DNA of 64,000 nt from Halalkalibacter oceani. Its GTDB lineage: Bacteria > Bacillota > Bacilli > Bacillales > Bacillaceae_D. Below the pieces are notes generated by a model that made no database searches, was not told the origin of the DNA, and saw only the letters and a list, made by a program, of their open reading frames with translations. Of the stretch, positions 60,755-64,000 are shown in pieces; the stretch's first letter is position 1; each line of letters begins with the position of its first letter. Both the position numbers and the translations under genes were made by a program. The DNA is taken from the NCBI RefSeq assembly GCF_023715705.1, contig NZ_JAMBOS010000010.1, positions 62,001-126,000 of the forward strand, in the 5' to 3' direction.

Positions 60755-61516
60755 ATGGTTTGGTTTCGGAAACGCTATATCATTTATGTGATCCTGCTCC
60801 TTGTCGCCTGCTGGTGGAGCATGCGGATAACGGGGTTTGACCTGCGCCAGCTTGTCCAGCTCGGCAACATGTTTGAGATGCTGGCGACCCGCTTCTTTCC
60901 AATTGAGTGGTCGCTTTTGCCACGCATGGCCTACCACAGCATCGTCACATTGGCCGTCGCTTTTTTAGGCTCGCTGCTCGCTCTGCTGATCGCGCTGCCT
61001 GTCAGCTTTCTCGCCGCGCAAAATACGAGCGGTTCAATCGGTGTTTACGGAACGAGCCGTTTTGTGCTAAGCGGCCTGCGTTCGATTCCTGAAATTGTTT
61101 TCGGCCTGCTTTTCGTGACCGTGTTAGGCCTTGGCCCGTTTGCTGCGGTGCTGGCGATCATTCTTCATAATATCGGCGTGCTCGGCAAGCTGATCGCCGA
61201 GCTGATCGAATCGGCCGACCCCGGTCCGCAGGAGGCGATGAAGTCAATCGGCGCGACGAAATGGGTTGCCAACTTATTTGCGATTTTGCCGCAAATCTGG
61301 CCGAATGTTCTTTCGCATTATTTTTACCGCTTTGAAGTGGCGATCAGAACGTCGTTGATTCTCGGCTTTATTGGCGGCGGCGGAATCGGCCAGCAATTAT
61401 TTAATCATTTTCAGAGCTTTTATTATACGGCGGTGGCTCTTGATATTATCTGTATCATGGCGCTTGTGCTTCTCGTTGATTTTATTGGCGGGCGCATCCG
61501 GGCGCGGGTCATTTAG
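60755..61516 (+). CDS. PhnE-type ABC permease
   Basis: A 253-residue permease with about six helices. The EAA loop reads ESADPGPQEAMKSIGATKWVANLFAILPQIWP, and GGGGIGQQLFNHFQSFYY is the characteristic C-terminal motif of PhnE proteins. It starts six bases after the binding-protein gene; the ribosome site is weak, suggesting coupling. Only one permease gene is present, so it should act as a homodimer. Confidence 0.9.
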   Translation: MVWFRKRYIIYVILLLVACWWSMRITGFDLRQLVQLGNMFEMLATRFFPIEWSLLPRMAYHSIVTLAVAFLGSLLALLIALPVSFLAAQNTSGSIGVYGTSRFVLSGLRSIPEIVFGLLFVTVLGLGPFAAVLAIILHNIGVLGKLIAELIESADPGPQEAMKSIGATKWVANLFAILPQIWPNVLSHYFYRFEVAIRTSLILGFIGGGGIGQQLFNHFQSFYYTAVALDIICIMALVLLVDFIGGRIRARVI

Positions 61517-61548
61517 CCGTGATCACGGTCAGGAAGGAGAGGATGTCG

Positions 61549-62283
61549 ATGTTGGAGCTGACCGATGTCGTAGTCCGCTATCCGAAAGTGGCAGAGCCGG
61601 CGCTTGATCGGCTCTCGTTATCGTTTGAAAAGGGCGAATTTGTTTGTGTGCTTGGAAAAAGCGGAGCCGGGAAGTCAACCTTCATCCGGACGATCAATCG
61701 TCTTCAGCCCGTCTCCTCCGGTTCGGTTCAATTTGAAGGACAGGAGCTGACGGCGCTCTCAGAAGCGCAAATGAGAGTTGTCAGACGGGAGATGGTGATG
61801 ATTTTTCAGCATTTTCATTTAATCCCGCGAATGACGGCTTTTCAAAACACGCTTACCGGGTTATTTGGACGGCGGCCGGCATTGAAAAATCTGCTCGGTC
61901 TGTTTTCAAAAGAAGAAAAGCAGCGCGGACGACTGGCGTTGGAGCAGGTCGGCCTGGAGCGTCACGGTGATAGACGGGTTGAAGCGCTGAGCGGTGGGCA
62001 GAAGCAGCGGGTTGGCATCGCGCGCGCCCTGCTTCAGGAGCCGAAGCTGTTGCTTGGAGATGAGCCGGTGGCGAGCCTTGATCCAGTGACTTCTCGTCAT
62101 ATTTTCACGCTTTTACGCGATATTCATGAGCAACAGGAACTGCTGTCGATTGTCAATGTTCATGATGTCGGCCTGGCGAAGGAATTTGCGACGCGGATTA
62201 TTGCTTTAAAAGACGGTCAGCTGCTTTTTGATGGTAAACCTGATGCGCTCGATGAGGCGACGTTTTCTATGATTTATCAATAG
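61549..62283 (+). CDS. PhnC-type ABC ATP-binding protein
   Basis: A 244-residue ATPase: Walker A GKSGAGKST near residue 35, Q-loop MIFQHFHLIPRMTAF, signature LSGGQKQRVGIARALLQEP, Walker B LLLGDEPVASLDP. PhnC proteins have this NRL...GxF insertion before the signature (LTGLFGRRPALKNLLGLFSKEEK). ATG at 61549 has AAGGAG nine bases upstream; ATG 61543 and GTG 61519 are alternatives in the same frame. It completes the transporter. Confidence 0.9.
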   Translation: MLELTDVVVRYPKVAEPALDRLSLSFEKGEFVCVLGKSGAGKSTFIRTINRLQPVSSGSVQFEGQELTALSEAQMRVVRREMVMIFQHFHLIPRMTAFQNTLTGLFGRRPALKNLLGLFSKEEKQRGRLALEQVGLERHGDRRVEALSGGQKQRVGIARALLQEPKLLLGDEPVASLDPVTSRHIFTLLRDIHEQQELLSIVNVHDVGLAKEFATRIIALKDGQLLFDGKPDALDEATFSMIYQ

Positions 62284-62343
62284 AAACAGTGGTGCAGGCA
62301 TTATCCAATCTTTTGAAAAAAAGCTGAATTTTACTCATGTTTT

Positions 62344-62379
62344 CCTTTTTGTCGGGCACACTTGTATTGTACAAAAAGG
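62344..62379 (+). promoter_or_regulatory. inverted repeat overlapping the catalase ribosome binding site
   Basis: CCTTTTTGT (62344-62352) is mirrored by ACAAAAAGG (62371-62379), whose end is part of the AAAAGGAGGG ribosome binding site. It may sequester the site or be an operator; no regulator can be named. Confidence 0.45.
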
Positions 62380-62389
62380 AGGGATTTGA

Positions 62390-63994
62390 GTGAAAAAGAA
62401 AGACGAAGAGCATCAAACGGCACCGCTCGGCACCGGGGAGTCGGCCGAATCGTTAACGAACCGACAGGGGCATCCGGTAACCGACAATCAAAATGTGAGA
62501 ACGGTCGGGAACAGAGGTCCGACGACGCTCGAAAACTACGATTTCCTCGAAAAGATTTCGCATTTTGACCGGGAGCGAATTCCGGAGCGCGTCGTCCATG
62601 CCCGCGGAGCCGGTGCGCATGGCTATTTTGAAGCGTACGGAAAAGTTGGCGACGAGTCACCCGCGCGTTACACACGGGCGAAGCTGTTTCAGGAAAAGGG
62701 AAAAAAAACACCGGTATTTGTCCGCTTTTCGACGGTCGTCGGCGCGCGTGAATCGACAGAAACAGCCCGCGATCCGCGCGGTTTTGCCGTGAAATTTTAT
62801 ACGGAAGACGGCAACTGGGATCTTGTCGGAAACAATTTAAAGATTTTCTTTATTCGTGACCCGCTGAAGTTTCCTGATATGATTCATGCGTTTAAGCCGG
62901 ATCCGGTGACGAATATTCAGGACCCTGAACGGATGTTTGATTTCGTTTCGCAGTCTCCGGAAGCGACGCATATGATTACCTTCGTATTTTCGCCGTGGGG
63001 CATACCGGCCAACTACCGTCAAATGCAGGGGTCTGGCGTCAACACCTACAAATGGGTGAACGAAAAGGGCGAAGCGGTACTGGTTAAGTATCATTGGGAA
63101 CCGTTAAAGCAGGGAATTAAAAACTTAACGCAAAAGGAAGCGGAGCAAATTCAGGCGACAAACACGAACCATGCGACTCAGGACTTGTTCGAAGCGATTG
63201 AGAATGGTGACTACCCTGAATGGGAGCTCTGTGTGCAAATTATGAGCGATGAGGAGCACCCGGAGCTTGATTTTGATCCGCTTGATCCGACAAAGCTGTG
63301 GCCGGCGGAGCAGTTTCCTTTCCTTCCTGTCGGCAAAATGGTGTTAAATAAAAACCCTGAAAATTACTTCAATGAAGTCGAGCAGGCGGCGTTTGGCACC
63401 GGGGTGCTCGTCGACGGGCTTGATTTTTCGGATGATAAGCTTCTTCAAGGCCGTACCTTTTCGTATTCTGATACTCAGCGTTACCGTGTCGGTTCAAATT
63501 ATTTACAGCTGCCGATTAACTCGCCGGAAAAACGCGTGGCGACAAATCAGCAGGGCGGCCAAATGGAATATCATGTTGATGCCGCTCCGGGTCAAAACCC
63601 GCATACGAACTACGAGCCGTCGTCATTAGGCGGGCTGACGGAAGCTGAACAGATCGGCGATGTCCATAAACCGCACTACGACGATAAGCTCGTCCGCGAG
63701 CCGATTGACCGACAGAATAACTTCGGGCAGGCCGGCGATACGTACCGCAGCTTTGAGCCGTGGGAGCAGGATGAGCTGATTTCAAACCTTGTCGATGCTT
63801 TGTCCGTCTGTCAGCCGCATATTCAGGAGAAGATGATCGAGCATTTCACAAAGGCCGACGAGGAGTACGGTCGTCGTGTCGCCGAAGGATTGAAGGCGGC
63901 AGGGAGCAAGAGTAAGGGACACACCAGTTCCAAGCAGGCTGACGAAGCTGTCGACAAGTCGCAGAAGCTCGGCCACGAAGCCGACCGCTACTAG
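62390..63994 (+). CDS. katX: monofunctional haem catalase (KatX-like)
   Basis: A 534-residue catalase that breaks down hydrogen peroxide. The catalytic His lies in [19 protein letters not shown], Asn in [17 protein letters not shown], and the haem-ligand Tyr in [14 protein letters not shown]. Its N-terminus and [22 protein letters not shown] are closer to the spore catalase KatX of Bacillus than to vegetative KatA, and the C-terminal tail (about 50 residues, Lys/Ser-rich) is longer than in KatA. GTG start, six bases after AAGGAGGG. The gene ends six bases before the window edge. Confidence 0.88.
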   Translation: MKKKDEEHQTAPLGTGESAESLTNRQGHPVTDNQNVRTVGNRGPTTLENYDFLEKISHFDRERIPERVVHARGAGAHGYFEAYGKVGDESPARYTRAKLFQEKGKKTPVFVRFSTVVGARESTETARDPRGFAVKFYTEDGNWDLVGNNLKIFFIRDPLKFPDMIHAFKPDPVTNIQDPERMFDFVSQSPEATHMITFVFSPWGIPANYRQMQGSGVNTYKWVNEKGEAVLVKYHWEPLKQGIKNLTQKEAEQIQATNTNHATQDLFEAIENGDYPEWELCVQIMSDEEHPELDFDPLDPTKLWPAEQFPFLPVGKMVLNKNPENYFNEVEQAAFGTGVLVDGLDFSDDKLLQGRTFSYSDTQRYRVGSNYLQLPINSPEKRVATNQQGGQMEYHVDAAPGQNPHTNYEPSSLGGLTEAEQIGDVHKPHYDDKLVREPIDRQNNFGQAGDTYRSFEPWEQDELISNLVDALSVCQPHIQEKMIEHFTKADEEYGRRVAEGLKAAGSKSKGHTSSKQADEAVDKSQKLGHEADRY

Positions 63995-64000
63995 CTCGCG

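Noticed and set aside
1-64000. Selenoprotein genes with in-frame TGA near selB or selC
   Set aside because: No gene in the window is visibly split by a TGA followed by a conserved continuation; the targets are probably elsewhere.
1-64000. Mobile elements, phage or CRISPR
   Set aside because: No transposase, integrase, phage protein or regularly spaced repeat-spacer array was seen; the only repeats are the intergenic ones listed.

Overview
The window reads as the chromosome of a Bacillota/Bacillaceae organism: strong AGGAGG-type ribosome binding sites, frequent GTG/TTG starts, Bacillus-type neighbours (mtnK-mtnA, ytvI, Zur-controlled rpsN paralogue, yybP-ykoY riboswitch, CcpA cre boxes, KatX-like catalase). 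A bacterial voltage-gated sodium channel and a DUF368 undecaprenyl-phosphate translocase would suit an alkaliphile or halophile. A selenocysteine tRNA and selB show that it uses selenocysteine. No rRNA, phage, insertion sequence or CRISPR array was seen.

Layout. 0-11.4 kb: methionine salvage (mtnK cut by the window edge, mtnA), a manganese-type riboswitch before a DUF368 gene, ytvI, a Zur box with zinc-independent S14 and a CobW-family metallochaperone, an Rrf2 regulator with an FAD oxidoreductase, a LysE exporter, a methyltransferase, nicotinamidase and a NaChBac-type channel. 11.6-16.1 kb: an ABC transporter plus two-component system of the antibiotic-detoxification type. 16.3-18.6 kb: aspartate aminotransferase and an AAA ATPase.

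18.7-36.3 kb is a catabolic island. A 953-residue MalT/LAL-like ATPase regulator with a SARP-type C-terminus is divergent from three gene groups: flavin monooxygenase, hydrolase, TRAP transporter and FMN reductase; citryl-CoA-lyase-like protein and CoA-transferase; ring-cleaving dioxygenase, esterase, thiolase, maleylacetate reductase and a RibBA-like protein. Each group is preceded by the same promoter layout: GTAAG, 6 nt, GTTAG, 10 nt, then a TAtAGT/TAaAGT -10. A further GTAAG lies 21-22 bp upstream each time, and the 11-bp phase is that of SARP binding sites. The enzymes suggest an aromatic compound converted through maleylacetate and 3-oxoadipate to acetyl-CoA and succinyl-CoA.

36.4-50.9 kb is a second catabolic island: a PAS histidine kinase, an NtrC-like regulator lacking a normal GAFTGA motif, an orphan betaine-type binding lipoprotein, then an aspartase-superfamily lyase, aldehyde and alcohol dehydrogenases, a BCCT transporter and orthologues of the uncharacterised E. 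coli YgcW-YgcE-YgcU trio. Two copies of a 17-bp palindrome sit just upstream of the first metabolic gene.

50.9-64 kb: a macrolide phosphotransferase with a leader peptide carrying the ErmDL-like RLR motif followed by an intrinsic terminator; tRNA-Sec with its own promoter; UbiD-like decarboxylase; RNA methyltransferase; HtpX; selB overlapping a GLT1D1/SenB-like glycosyltransferase; a PhnD-PhnE-PhnC type ABC transporter; and a KatX-like catalase. All functional assignments are from reading motifs and remembered family sequences; no database search was run.
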